A DNA stretch of 64,000 nt. Source: Tricholomella constricta (taxonomy: Eukaryota; Basidiomycota; Agaricomycetes; Agaricales; Lyophyllaceae). The notes under the pieces are model-generated. The model was given only the letters and a program-made list of their open reading frames with translations, did not search any database and was not told where the DNA came from. The stretch is from assembly GCA_013368375.1 (NCBI GenBank), contig JAACJP010000001.1, positions 2,480,001-2,544,000 on the forward strand, given 5' to 3'. The position numbers and the translations under genes are program-made. Positions 38,324 through 49,081 of this stretch are shown piece after piece (positions within the stretch are counted from its first letter, which is position 1; each line of letters starts with the position of its first letter).

Positions 38324-39130
38324 GGGCGGGATCTAGAAGGCATCCATCCTTCCTTCCTTCCATGGAACGACTGGAACTTGTACACTGGCTTTGAATTGTA
38401 TTGTGATCTTGTTTTGATTTGAATTGGATAGTGCTTAACAGACCCAGGTGTACTCCAGGTGTACTCCATGATATCACCATCGATTCATTGACAACCGTAT
38501 CTAAAATTTGGTTTTCAAAGTCGTGTACTAATAATTGTATCGTGTCCGGAGGATGAGTGGATGGCTACGTAAATATAAAGCATCCAATGGCGGGAGGTAC
38601 TTGACCAGAAACAGGTATGTATATATCTTATCAGTGCACAGCAGCAATGGTAGGATCAGTTACAGTGATTCTCCTGTCAAATGTTGTTGCGATGTGTACT
38701 AGCGAGGAACGTATGGCATGGTGACCTTGACAGAGACTGTAACCTATAGTCCGCTCAGCGCTGGTTTCCTTCGACGTACGGCGTCAGCAACGTTAACAGC
38801 TACAACAGCGTACAACGGACCACGTGAAAGTGTGAGACTAGGCTGACGCAGCAAGAAGTTGGAGTTGGTTGCCGCCGTCAGATCCAACGTTGCGGCGAGC
38901 TGTTGTTCACAGCGCCAGCGCCTAATTGACAGCCTCCTACGGCCTGCAGCTTACCCGGTCCATTTCATTGACTGATTCTTGACCCAGAATTATTATTGTC
39001 AACCCGGCCCTGATCCAAGTTTTTTTCTCCGACTATCGTCCACGAACGGCGTTCTTTGCTCCCATCTCTCATCACCCTGCAGTGCTTTGCCCAATCTTAC
39101 GCTTGCAGGGCCTGAGGTGTGATCAGAACC
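38324..39130. other. Intergenic before the Boi-like gene
   Basis: No open frame of interest. A direct repeat of about 13 bp (GTGTACTCCAGGT) occurs near 38449-38468. The right half should hold the promoter of the SH3-SAM-PH gene. Confidence 0.45.
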
Positions 39131-42100
39131 ATGCCCCAATACGTTTATGCACTCCACGACTTCCAGCCCGAACACGAGGACGAAGTTTCGTTTCACGCCG
39201 GCGAACGAATAGAGGTCCTAGAGAAGGATGATCTCTACGGCGACGGGTGGTGGCAGGTGAGCCCTCATTCATAATCCTCGGGACTCTGTGAGACATGCAT
39301 GCTGTCTCGAAGCCGTGTAGAGACTGCTCTTCAATGTTGGAGTGCTTCCCTGCATCTCTCTGCCCAGCTCCCTTTAAATATAGCCGGCATGTTCAGCTTA
39401 TTCTCGTCTCCGCAGGGCCGTAATCTCGCTGGAAGGACTGGTCTCTTTCCTCAGAGCTACACTGCACCGGCACCTCCATCAAGCGAATCTATCGAACTAT
39501 CTTCGTCGACCTCGTCGAGCACCACAGAACTAGCTTCCGCAGACCAACCTCCCAAACCTGCCCTCCAAGCCTTGACGGAGGAATCTGAATCCGAATCATT
39601 AGCCACCAATAATAACACCGTCACACCTGTACCCCAAGCTCCCTCCATATTTCTCAACGGACACGAGACGGACACTGAGTCCGGTACGGGCCACCAGCGG
39701 ACGCTATCTAGCGGCGACGAGGTCATGAAGGCCACTATGACCGACGTGCAGAAGGCCATCGAGCAGCTTGGTCGTGGCCACGGCCAGAATGCTGATGGCG
39801 ACGAGGCAAGGAGTTTTAGCTTCGCCAGCTCGAGGGGCGACAACACCGAAGGAGATACCGACACTGACTTTGATATGAGTGATATGGATGGACATGAAGG
39901 TGGTATGGGCGAGAGTTGGCACAAGGGTGCGAGAACGAAACTGGCGGAAAAGGCTAGGCGTGCGGTGGAGGAGGCCGAGAAACTCGAGGCGATGATGAGT
40001 GGTGGGAGCTCGGATCGCAGGGCCACAGCACCTCCAATCGAGGTTGAACTCAGTGACGAAAGCGAGGGCGAGGAGGATTACACTACACATTCAAGCATGT
40101 TTGCCAGGGACCACCCACACATACCTGAAGAAGACGAAGGCACTGAAACAGATCCGGAACGCACGACCTCACCTCTTCCACAACATCTCAAGGAACTATC
40201 AAGTGAACACAACACCGTCAAACGTGCCTCCAGTGGTGCAAATTCTACACATATTGTCGTCCCCGAGCATGTCGAGTATGATACACAGACTGCGACAGCG
40301 ACCCAAATGTCCTTCCCCGTCTTCGAAGCACCCTCGGCACTTCCTTCTCTAGATGCAGCGAATGTCCCATCCTTTGAGCAGCCGGACTCGGATGCGCCGC
40401 GATCGTCCTTTGCGTCATCGGATGCCCGATCATCGTCTTCTGCCCCTGGCCAGCCCGAGCCCTCTGTGATGATCTTCCCCGAACCCAAACGCCACAGCAA
40501 TCATGCGCCATACCGGGAATCTCTCATCGCATTGCCATCTCCGACTGGTTCTTTCCCTGGTATGTCTGGGGGAATACCCCTGCCTCTGGAATCAAAGCAC
40601 AGCAGCGTTGCCTCTGCCTCGGCGATGCGGCCTACAGCATCTGCCTTGTCGCAGCCTCCGTTGACAGCGTCGTCCATGCAGAACACTCTTGTTGAGGAAC
40701 AGCTGAAGGACAAGAAGGACAACCCCTTGGAGTGGTCTGTCGATGAAGTAGTAGATTGGCTCAAGTCCAAGGGCTTCGACCAGGATGTCTGCGACAAGTT
40801 CACTGGTAAGAGCAGTCTTCTATCCTTACGAAATTTGAGTCGACACGTCGCTTTCTTTCTTTCCAGAGCAAGAAATCACTGGTGATGTACTCGTTGAGCT
40901 CGACGTCAACCTCCTGAAGACCGAAATCGGCATTATGGCCTTCGGCAAACGCATGCGCATCGCAAACGCCATCACAGACCTCCGCCGCCCGCCCTCAATC
41001 GTCTACTCTGACCATCCCGACCAACGCTCCCCCTCCCTCGCCCCGCACTCCCCACTCAGCCCCGTCCAATCGCACTCACAAACGCACTCGCGCCACCAGT
41101 CCCAGTCGCACTCGCACTACTCGTATCCAGGCGCGAACGCGAGCCTCGTCGTCCCGTACCCACAGAGCGTGCAGGGCACTTCGTCTATAGGCAGCCCCAT
41201 GATGTATGGCGGCAATGGGATCGTGTACACCGGCACGACGAGTGTGGAGAGCCCGGGGATGGAGTACCTTGTCCCGCCAGTGCCTGAACAAGGGGGAATA
41301 CCGATGGGGATGTCGGTATCTGCGCCTGCGATGAACGGAAAGGGATCAGTGAGTATCCTTTCTACATTTGTGCTGACCCGCTTTCCTGATCGCCTGTTTG
41401 TACTAGAAGGGTCGGCCAGCACACTTGACGCTCTCGCCAAGCGATGGGGCCTTGAAGGACTCAGCAAAGGCTGTCTCTGACGTTCCTGAGGAGGAGGAGG
41501 ATCGGGGAGTTGCTAGCGAGGTGCGACGAGTAATGTCCCCCACTTGATGGTCTTATCCGCTGACATTCGGTCTGTCTTTTTCTGTGGTTGCTTAGAGCGA
41601 GGCTGCCCCTACTACCAGCATGCGGCGCCGTCTTTTCGGTCGCTCACATGATTCCTCGAATTCCAAGGTCGACTCAGCGGCCAATTCGCGACATTCCAAG
41701 GAGGGCTCTGTGATGTCGTCTCCCACGGTTCCTGAGCGGGACAAGAGCAGAGAAAAGGATAAGGATAAAGATAAAGACAGGGACTCGTCAAGTTCACGGC
41801 ACGCGAGGTCTAAAAAGAGCTTGGACGGTGGAAAGAGTGGTGAGCGGCTAAGCATCTTTGGCGGCACATTTACGGGGACGCTGGGAAAGAGCCGCAAACC
41901 GCCCCCAAAATATCCCGCGTTCGTTAGCTTTCTTGATTTCAAGTGAACACATTGGAGAACTGAGTTCTTTGTTTTCTCTTTGTTTTATTTTTATTTTGGC
42001 ACAGCTCGAACGAAGAGACGAGTTCGGAGAGGACGCCGTCATCAATGTTCTCGCTCCCGCGGCTTCACCACAGCAACAGTAGTAGGAAGGCCTCGGCATC

Positions 42101-43606
42101 GTCTGTCACACCTAATGGGACACCCAAACACAGCTTCAAAGAGCCGAAGGTCAAGGATACGTCGTCGACGCCTGTCGCAGTTGTCAAGGAAACGCGCGAT
42201 CCAGCACTCCTGCGCAAACGCACGTCCTCGGCACCCGCGCCGCTGACCGATGTGGCCAGAAACAGCAGTGATGCTGGAAATGGTGTTGCTTTTGCTGGTG
42301 TTGCAAGCCCCCTTAAGCAGGGTCAGAGTATCTTGGAACAGATCGGGGAAGCTGATCATACCGGGTGGATGAGGAAGAGGGGTGATCGGTATAACAGCTG
42401 GAAACAGCGCTACTTTGTCCTCAAGGGTCCGCATCTGTATTGCCTGAGGAGCAGCAGCAATGCCGTACGTTGCTATCGCTTCGCTCGATGTCACTTTATC
42501 CAACTTACAATTGGTTCGTAACTTGCAGGAGACGAAGATCAAAGGATACGTCAACATTGTCGGATACAAGGTTACAGTCGACGAGAATGTGAACCCTGGA
42601 CGTTATGGGTTCCGTATTGAACATGATAACGACAAGACGCACTATTTTAGTTCTGATGAAAAGGTCATTATTCGCGATTGGATGAAGGCTATCATGAAGG
42701 CAACTATTGGACGAGATTATACGAGTAAGCTATCATATTTGGTGCCCATTCAACTCACATTCAATCAATTGTTTGTCAGAACCTGTGATCTCGTCGTGCA
42801 ATATACCCACCATCCCGCTGATGGTTGCACAAGCCATGAATCCCGCACCCCGGCCACCCTCTCCGACTGCCCGTGATGCGACTCAAAAAGCCTTGCGTCG
42901 TGAAAACCCTAATCAGCTCTCCAGCCGTGACGCACGCATCCTCATGGGCGTTCCGTCGTCGACCGACAGTAAGGAAGACCGTACGCGTCTTGAATCATTT
43001 TTCAGCAACGAGACCGTCGCTCCCGACGATGAAGGGATCAATGGCTCGACACTCGTCCCACCCAAATCACCCGCGCCTGCTCGACCGTCGAGGGAAATGC
43101 GGAGACTGAGTGCCACCCGTGCCGTAAGTCCGCGTTCGCCCTGCAATGGATTATTTTTTTTGATGCAGCCCGCTGGACAGTCCGTGTCTACCTCTCCAGA
43201 AGATGCCGCTCTCATAGAATGGGCCAATTCCCACCTCCCTATGTCACTTCAGGTCAAAGACCCCACTGGTTCCCTCTGCGGCGGCCTTGCGCTTCTGCGC
43301 ATCGCGGAATCGATCAGAGGACGGCCTGCCTCGCCTCCCGTAGCCGACTCGGCGTTCCCACAAAGCCCTACTGACGATAAGCTCGACGGGCTCTTCCAGC
43401 TCTTCGACTTCCTACTGGACAACGACGTAAAGATGGGAAGCGTCAGCATTAACGATGTACGGCAGGGCAAGCGCGACAAGATCTTGCAGCTGCTCCGCGC
43501 GCTGAAGGCATGGGAGGACAAGCGCCGGGCGATCGCTCAGAGCATTGGGAGTGCCAGCTCTGTGCAGGCGGGGGGGTTCGTAACTCCTGTTGCGATGGTT
43601 TGGTAA
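39131..43606 (+). CDS. Boi1/Boi2-like polarity scaffold: SH3-SAM-PH-CH
   Basis: A large plus-strand gene; first exons 39131-39256, 39416-40805, 40867-41348 and 41407 onward. Yeast Boi proteins link Cdc42, formins and exocyst at growth sites. Domains in order: SH3 at residues about 1-60 (YVYALHDFQPEHEDEVSFHA, GDGWWQGRN, GLFPQSY), split by the first intron; a long acidic Ser-rich region; a SAM domain (NPLEWSVDEVVDWLKSKGF, NLLKTEIGIMAFGKRMRIAN); a basic/Ser-rich linker with a KDKDKDKDRD run; a PH domain (TGWMRKRGDRYNSWKQRYFV, IRDWMKAIMKATIG); and a C-terminal helical segment with calponin-homology-like phrases (IEWANSHLPMSLQVKDPTGS, GGLALLRIAESI, ILQLLRALKAWEDKR). The CH-like end is absent from yeast Boi1/2. 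Membrane and cell-tip location is inferred from the PH domain and family. Stop after PVAMVW. Confidence 0.9.
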
Positions 43607-44054
43607 TTTTACCGGGTCCGCGTCTCATTTAATCTCCCTTTCCCCTCAACTCGTAGTCATTCATTCATCTATAAACATATGTATTTCACGTTCCTTCGCT
43701 CTCTCTTCATTTTTCTTGTTTATATCATCAACCACAATCATTTCATATTTCTCCTCCTCTCTCTACATGCCGCAGCCGGCTAAGTTTGTGTATATGTTTA
43801 TTCTTTCTCTCCTCGGTCCTCCCCCACCACCACCACTAAGGAACTTTGGACTCAGGATTTTTCACGAGATGTCAACTTTTCTATCGTTCCTGGTAGTGGT
43901 CAGTTATGAGCTTATATTATACCCCAGCCTAAGTGAGACGGAGATGAATTCGAAGATATCAGGATCAGCTTCTGGGTTTTTAAAATCGAATTTATCCAAC
44001 TAGACCGCGGCCGGGTTCTGGTTCTGTGGCGCACTGGACAAACAACGGTCAACG
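43607..44054. other. Intergenic before the La-related gene
   Basis: T-rich 3' flank of the Boi-like gene with TTTC-type tracts, then the promoter of the next gene on the same strand. No gene seen. Confidence 0.5.
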
Positions 44055-45898
44055 ATGTCCTTTGCGTTTCCCTTCGTACCACGAACTGTATCCAATGCCA
44101 AACGAAAACCGGCGCGACATGGTCCTCAGGCTCCAGCAACCGCGGAGTCGACCGAACTGCCAAAGCCTACCACGAGCTCGTCGCAACCAGTCGTGACGCT
44201 TGCAGGCAACCCCAGCACCACCAGCAGGGTGAAATACTCGAACGAGGATTACACGAACCTTTTGTGTCTGGCGCTCTCAGACCATGCACTATGGGCGGAC
44301 CCCGACTTGCGTAGAAGGATGGAATGGAGCAGCGATTCGGGCTCTAACGAGGAAGTGGACGGATGTAAGTCCTGCTCTTCGTCGCCTGATGTTAGAAGCT
44401 TGATTGATTCTATCTATCAAGTCTTTCCCCTCAGTCAACTCCTCAAGCACTCAAAGCTCCTGGCACCTCTGAATCTTGAAAACCTGCAGACGCCGATTGC
44501 CAAGGCTCTGCGGTCCGGTGAAGGTGCCGATGTGCTCGACGTTCGACTTTTGGTGTCTGACCCGTCGCCGTCGACTTGGTCCAGTGGGCGCGGCGACACG
44601 CGAGATCTTGGGGCTTATGAGATACGCCGGAAAGATTGGAGGGAAACCCTTACGCGCCCTTCGAGGGATTATTCGAGAGCAGATTGGGATAAGCGGACAA
44701 TATACGTGGTGCGTCCTTTATACAAGTTCCAGTGCTGCGCTTCGTTTCTCAGCCATGTTTTCTCATGAAGGAGAACGTTCCCGTTCAATACAGAAGCACC
44801 TCAGCGATAGCGCGTTTCGTCTTTGCACTACTACTCGCGGAACATCCATCGTCGACGAACAACACACCGCTCACCCGCGTTCAGAGTATATCGTTCCCCG
44901 CTCACCATCAAGACAAACCTGGCGATCAGCCAACCTGCAAAGGCTTTGCACTCATCGTGCTCAAAGACGACTCGGATGTGGATTTCCTGCTCAAGAGGTG
45001 GCCCTGGGATCGACAGCAGCCACAGCATGATGGCGCCGATTCTGATTCTCATTCAGACGGCCAGGAGTCGGAGCAAGAAGCGATGAAATTCGGATTTCGC
45101 GCGCTTCCAAAACTGCGATGGGACCAGCTCAAGGAGGAGTACCTTGCGTATCGCGGACAGCTGGTGGCGGAGATTAACGCTCACGAGGATGCAGACCCTC
45201 AGATACCCATTATTCCATCGACGCCAAAGATAGCACTACAACAGGATGCATTGGATCCGCCGATAAAGCCGGTTTCTGGATCTGTGGCCAAGGAATCAGC
45301 TGTGGTGATGCTAGACTCGTCGTCGCCGTACCCTTTCAACACCCTCGTTTTTGTACGTAATATCCATCCCGAGACCAACAAGACGACGTTGCGCAAGTTT
45401 TTCGCGGCGGCGTTCCGGTCCTCGCTTGTAAGTGGGGATCTCGAGGGAGACGGGCTGGATTATGTGGATTTCAATAAGGGAATGGACTCTGTAGGTTTCG
45501 GTCTTTGTCTGCCCCCCAGCGCAAAATTTGTGTCTGACTGACTATCCCCCCATTCTCGCTAGTGTCATCTACGCCTCACTACATCAAAGCACGCAAGAAT
45601 ACTCGTCGAACACTTTGTCACACACCCGACTTGGCATGTCACTGGCTTAGACGAGGTTGGGGCCCCGGCCCCGGCAGACGACATGTCGCCGCCAGCAATA
45701 GCAGTCTCCATGGACCTTGTCACGGGCAGGCGCGAGGAACTCTACTGGGAGAGAGTACCAGAGAAGGTGCGACGGCAAGCAGTCCAGAAAGCTCTCGCCC
45801 TCATGCAGAGGCCATCCGAGGTCGATTCGGGTGGCGGCAGTAACATTGACGGGCAAGGAGACAGAGATCCGAAACGGCGGAAAAGGCGAAAATGCTAA
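44055..45898 (+). CDS. La-related protein 7 / Pof8-like (La module plus xRRM)
   Basis: Plus-strand gene; first exon 44055-44364, second from 44422. LARP7-family proteins bind the 3' ends of specific Pol III RNAs or telomerase RNA (7SK in animals, TER1 through Pof8 in fission yeast) and U6. Seen: a basic N-terminus, La motif (YTNLLCLALSDHALWADPDL, then FFPLSQLLKHSKLLAPLNLE), RRM1 (TIYVENVPVQYRSTSAIARF, GFALIVLKDDSDVDFLLKRW), a linker, and a C-terminal xRRM (TLVFVRNIHPETNKTTLRKF, GLDYVDFNKGMDSCHLRLTT) with the family ending REELYWERVPEKVRRQAVQK and a Lys/Arg tail (PKRRKRRKC). The intron before PLSQLL uses the acceptor at 44421, which restores the GFFPLS motif. Which RNA it binds cannot be told; fungi outside Schizosaccharomyces are poorly studied here. 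Confidence 0.82.
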
Positions 45899-46115
45899 TA
45901 CAAAAAGCGAAGCTATGAATCATATACTCTTTAATGTACATAGCGATAACGTAGATACATCCATCCATCCATCCTAGAGGTATATATAATAAATGCACAG
46001 CAAATGAAATCGAGGGTCGGTAGCTTCTAGAGCACCGCCGTCTACGCGTAACACAGGTCAGTTTTACAAAAGTGGACAAGGAACGAGGTGTGTATGTATA
46101 CTTGTACATCCATGC
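45899..46115. other. Convergent intergenic region
   Basis: Short A/T-rich 3' flanks of two convergent genes, with a (CATC)n microsatellite at about 45959-45974. Nothing else seen. Confidence 0.5.
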
Positions 46116-48044
46116 TCATTTGCGCTTCGGCTTGAGCTCTGCTCTAACATGCTCGAGAACGGCCCCCAGCTCATTTTTTCCTCGTCCCGTGGAGCCGATA
46201 CCCCAAAACGAATCGGAGGGGTCGTTGTAGACGAGCCGCGCGGGATCCGTGTTCCACAACATGTACCGCAGGTCCGCGTGCTGTTTGAATTTCAGATCGA
46301 TCACCTTCCGCATCTGTGCGCGAATCACACTAAAGTCAGCATCTCTTTCTCTTTCTCTTTCTCTCTCTCTCTCTCACACACAGTAAAGAGGAAACGTACG
46401 TACGTTCTCGACGATGTGGGAAGCGTAGTCCGCATGCCTGTACCGGTCATACTCTGTGGACAGGCGGTAAAGCTCCTCTGTGTCCTCACACTTGCGCAGT
46501 TGCTCTGCGACGGCGGGATATTCCGGGAGGAACTTGAGCGCTTCGAGAAGATGAGCAGCAGTAGGATACTCCTCGTCATCGTACCACACCGTGTGCGGTG
46601 AATGGATGAGGAAATAGGAATATTCAGACTCCTGATCGAAGTAGATGGGAGGTATTGTTTGCGGTTCGCGAGTAGCCGGGGTTCCTAGCGCGGACTGTGT
46701 TCTCGGAGTGGGAGGGGCGTGAGATGGCGGTGGTGCTGGTTCTGGTGCCGGTGCTGGTGTTGGTGTTGGTGCTGGTGCTGGTGCCGGCGCTGCGGCAGGA
46801 GTAGCGGCCATGGACGATGACGCCTTTGACGCTGAACGATGATGGCTCGAAAGCGAAGGCACGTACACGTACTCGATCGTCTTCGATTGCTGCTGAGGAG
46901 CGGATTTCTTCGTGCTGAATGCGCGAAATAGGCCTTTCTTCGGCGCTTTAGGTGGATGAATGATCTCTCTCTTGATGAATGTCCCCTCGCTCGGAGTGGT
47001 GATTGCGGGGAGCTCTTTGGGCGTCAGAAGGTGTCTGTATGGGGTCATTGCGAAGATGTCCCGAGGTGGTTCAGGAAGAGGGTTAGGGTAGCGCGCTTGT
47101 GACTCTGTGGTAAAAGTACGCTCTCGTATGGGGGCATGGGTTTCCTCCGTTCCACGAGCAGGGCGTGACTGAAGCCGAGACGGAGTGGAGGAACGTCGTG
47201 CGTGAGTAGGTGAGGGTACTGGGTCCGCTCGATGGTTGTTTGAAGTTGAAGCTGATCGGTGAAGTACAGAATGAGATGGTGACAGGTGGGACGATTGAGG
47301 CTGGGAGCCTTGACTGTTGCTGGCTTGGATTGAGGTCGGGCGATAGAACGGAGTCGGCATTCGGCGTGAATTATCCTGGAAAGAATGGCGAGATGCATGA
47401 CCCGTGGAGTGAGGAGATACGGCTTCAGCATGAGGTCGAACTTCAGTAAAGCCACTACCAATTGAATTGCCAGATGCTAAGGCTTTCGAATTGGCATTGA
47501 ACAGTTGTTTATTGAAAATGCAGCTGTGCGTACCTGGGGCCTCTCCATTGTTCGAGAAAGTGATCGTACCAGTCATCGTTCGTCTGCGAGTTTTGCGTCG
47601 TCTGGTAGACGTTTCTCTCGTTGCTCGCGACTCTCTCCGATCTCGAGCCTCTTGAGCATCCTCTCTGTGTTGTGATTCTCCGGGATTCAGGGATTTTTGT
47701 GTGGCTTCAGTTGGCCGAGGAATCTGTGGTTGAGGCATCCGAGAATAATTATTGTCATATCCTTGAGGAATGACTGGTCCACTATTGGGTATAAAACCGC
47801 GCCCGTAGCTTGCTGGTTGTGTCTGCTCATATGGCGCCCCGGGACCCTGTCCGTAGCTCATCATGCCTGCACTGTAGTGAGGTGAGGAACCTTGGCGGTA
47901 GTCCATACCATAAGCCTGTCCATAGCCTTGCGCACCCTGACCATAACCTCGCAAAGGAGGTTGCCCATACTGCGAATGACTCTGCGAAGTGTTGCCTGGG
48001 CGAGGTAAATGCTCTGACTTCGACTTCGACGATGTGGAACCCAT
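46116..48044 (-). CDS. NADAR-domain protein with long disordered N-terminus
   Basis: Exons 46404-48044 and 46116-46313 give 612 aa. NADAR (YbiA/RibX-type) domains hydrolyse N-glycosidic bonds of riboflavin-pathway intermediates in bacteria and plants, and some remove ADP-ribose from DNA or process NAD-linked compounds. The domain is C-terminal: YSYFLIHSPHTVWYDDEEYP, TAAHLLEALKFLPEYPAVAE, HADYASHIVENMRKVIDLKF, KQHADLRYMLWNTDPARLVY, NDPSDSFWGIGSTGRGKNEL. The conserved W-G-x-G and N-E-L end motifs are present. The first ~430 residues are Gln/Tyr/Gly-rich (GQGAQGYGQAYGMDY), then Ser/Pro-rich, then Ala/Pro repeats, so likely disordered. MGSTSSK at the start fits an N-myristoylation site (Gly2, Ser6). 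The single intron contains a CT microsatellite. Confidence 0.88.
46342..46375. repeat. CT-rich microsatellite in the NADAR intron
   Basis: Imperfect CTTT/CT repeat followed by a pure CT run, inside the only intron of the NADAR gene. On the coding strand it reads as GA repeats. Confidence 0.85.
46735..46797 (-). repeat. Ala-Pro coding minisatellite in the NADAR gene
   Basis: 6-bp units (GGTGCT / GGTGTT on the plus strand) encode alternating Ala-Pro and Thr-Pro in the disordered part of the protein. Length variation between strains would be expected. Confidence 0.8.
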
Positions 48045-49081
48045 GTTTATGATTGCACAAAGAAGAAAGTCCGATGATTATATGCGTTCTGCGATTGACA
48101 AGGTAGTCAAGCTAAACGCTTTAGGCGAGACAAGGAGGCCAACCTTTTGGTCAAAATGGCGTTAAGGAGATGAACGTGTATCGTCAGGCATGGAACAGAT
48201 TCAGAAGGGACTTCTTAAAGGGTGGAATGAGGCTGTGAGCCAGCATGTTCTCGTGGGTCGAGTTTAACACCTTTTCAGCAGGTGGAGTTAAATTTTGACA
48301 GGTCACGATCACGCGTCGCGTCAGTCATGTGAGCCCCGCGCCGGAGGCGGTGCAACAGTCCTTGGGAGATTTTCCTTACTCATAGCTTCACTTTGTCCAT
48401 ACTTTCTGCTTGGAGTCATCGATAAATACTGTATTATCAGATCAGCCGCATTGCATGTTTATCCAGGTACCTAGAACTCGGGAGCTACGTCACGGTGCAT
48501 CGTTTGGATACGCCACACTATCAAGCACCGTCATTCAAGTTGTTCGTCTTCCACTGATATAAAAATTCACTGGCTTATAACGGTCATACAGCGTCCTCAG
48601 CTTGTGCCGACATGATGTAATTTGCTGGTCTCCGGACTGCTGCAGACGACTCGGAAGTCTGCGTCGAACTTCATCGCCAAGTTGGACCGGGTGATAACCG
48701 TTATTAGGATAAAGCTCAAGCTTGACATCGTCTTGCCAGGCAAGGTCACGGTAAGGGCGAGACACGATGCTTGAACGATGCCGGCGGATCGAGAGGAACA
48801 CTAGGCAAGGATGATATACAGTTACCGTGACGAACGTTCAAATCCCAAGCCCGGAAAAAATGATCAAGTTGTGCAATCCATTCGATAAGCGGTGTCGCCA
48901 TGGCGGAGATAAACTGTGCAAGAGATAAGTAGAACTACAACATGGGCACCGCCCTCGAAAATCTGAGCAAATCAAACAATAGAATGGTGGGTATGTGGGG
49001 AGACGTGCAGTGGGTATCCTCGAAGATGTATGGGTATTTTGTTGAGTATCGTGTTCTTAAAATCATTCATGATCATCAAAG
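48045..49081. other. Intergenic with a possible gene fragment
   Basis: A minus-strand 88-codon frame at 48535-48801 includes ELYPNNGYHPVQLGDEV, which resembles the short motif just before the catalytic domain of fungal SRPK-like kinases, but no kinase domain follows. Another frame upstream (ATG near 48902, MATPLIEWIAQLDHFFRAWD) is open for 51 codons. Neither is enough to call a gene; they could be a truncated kinase relic. Confidence 0.35.

Noticed and set aside
46342..46375. CT run as a regulatory or CRISPR-like repeat
   Set aside because: Simple microsatellite inside an intron; no spaced identical repeats.
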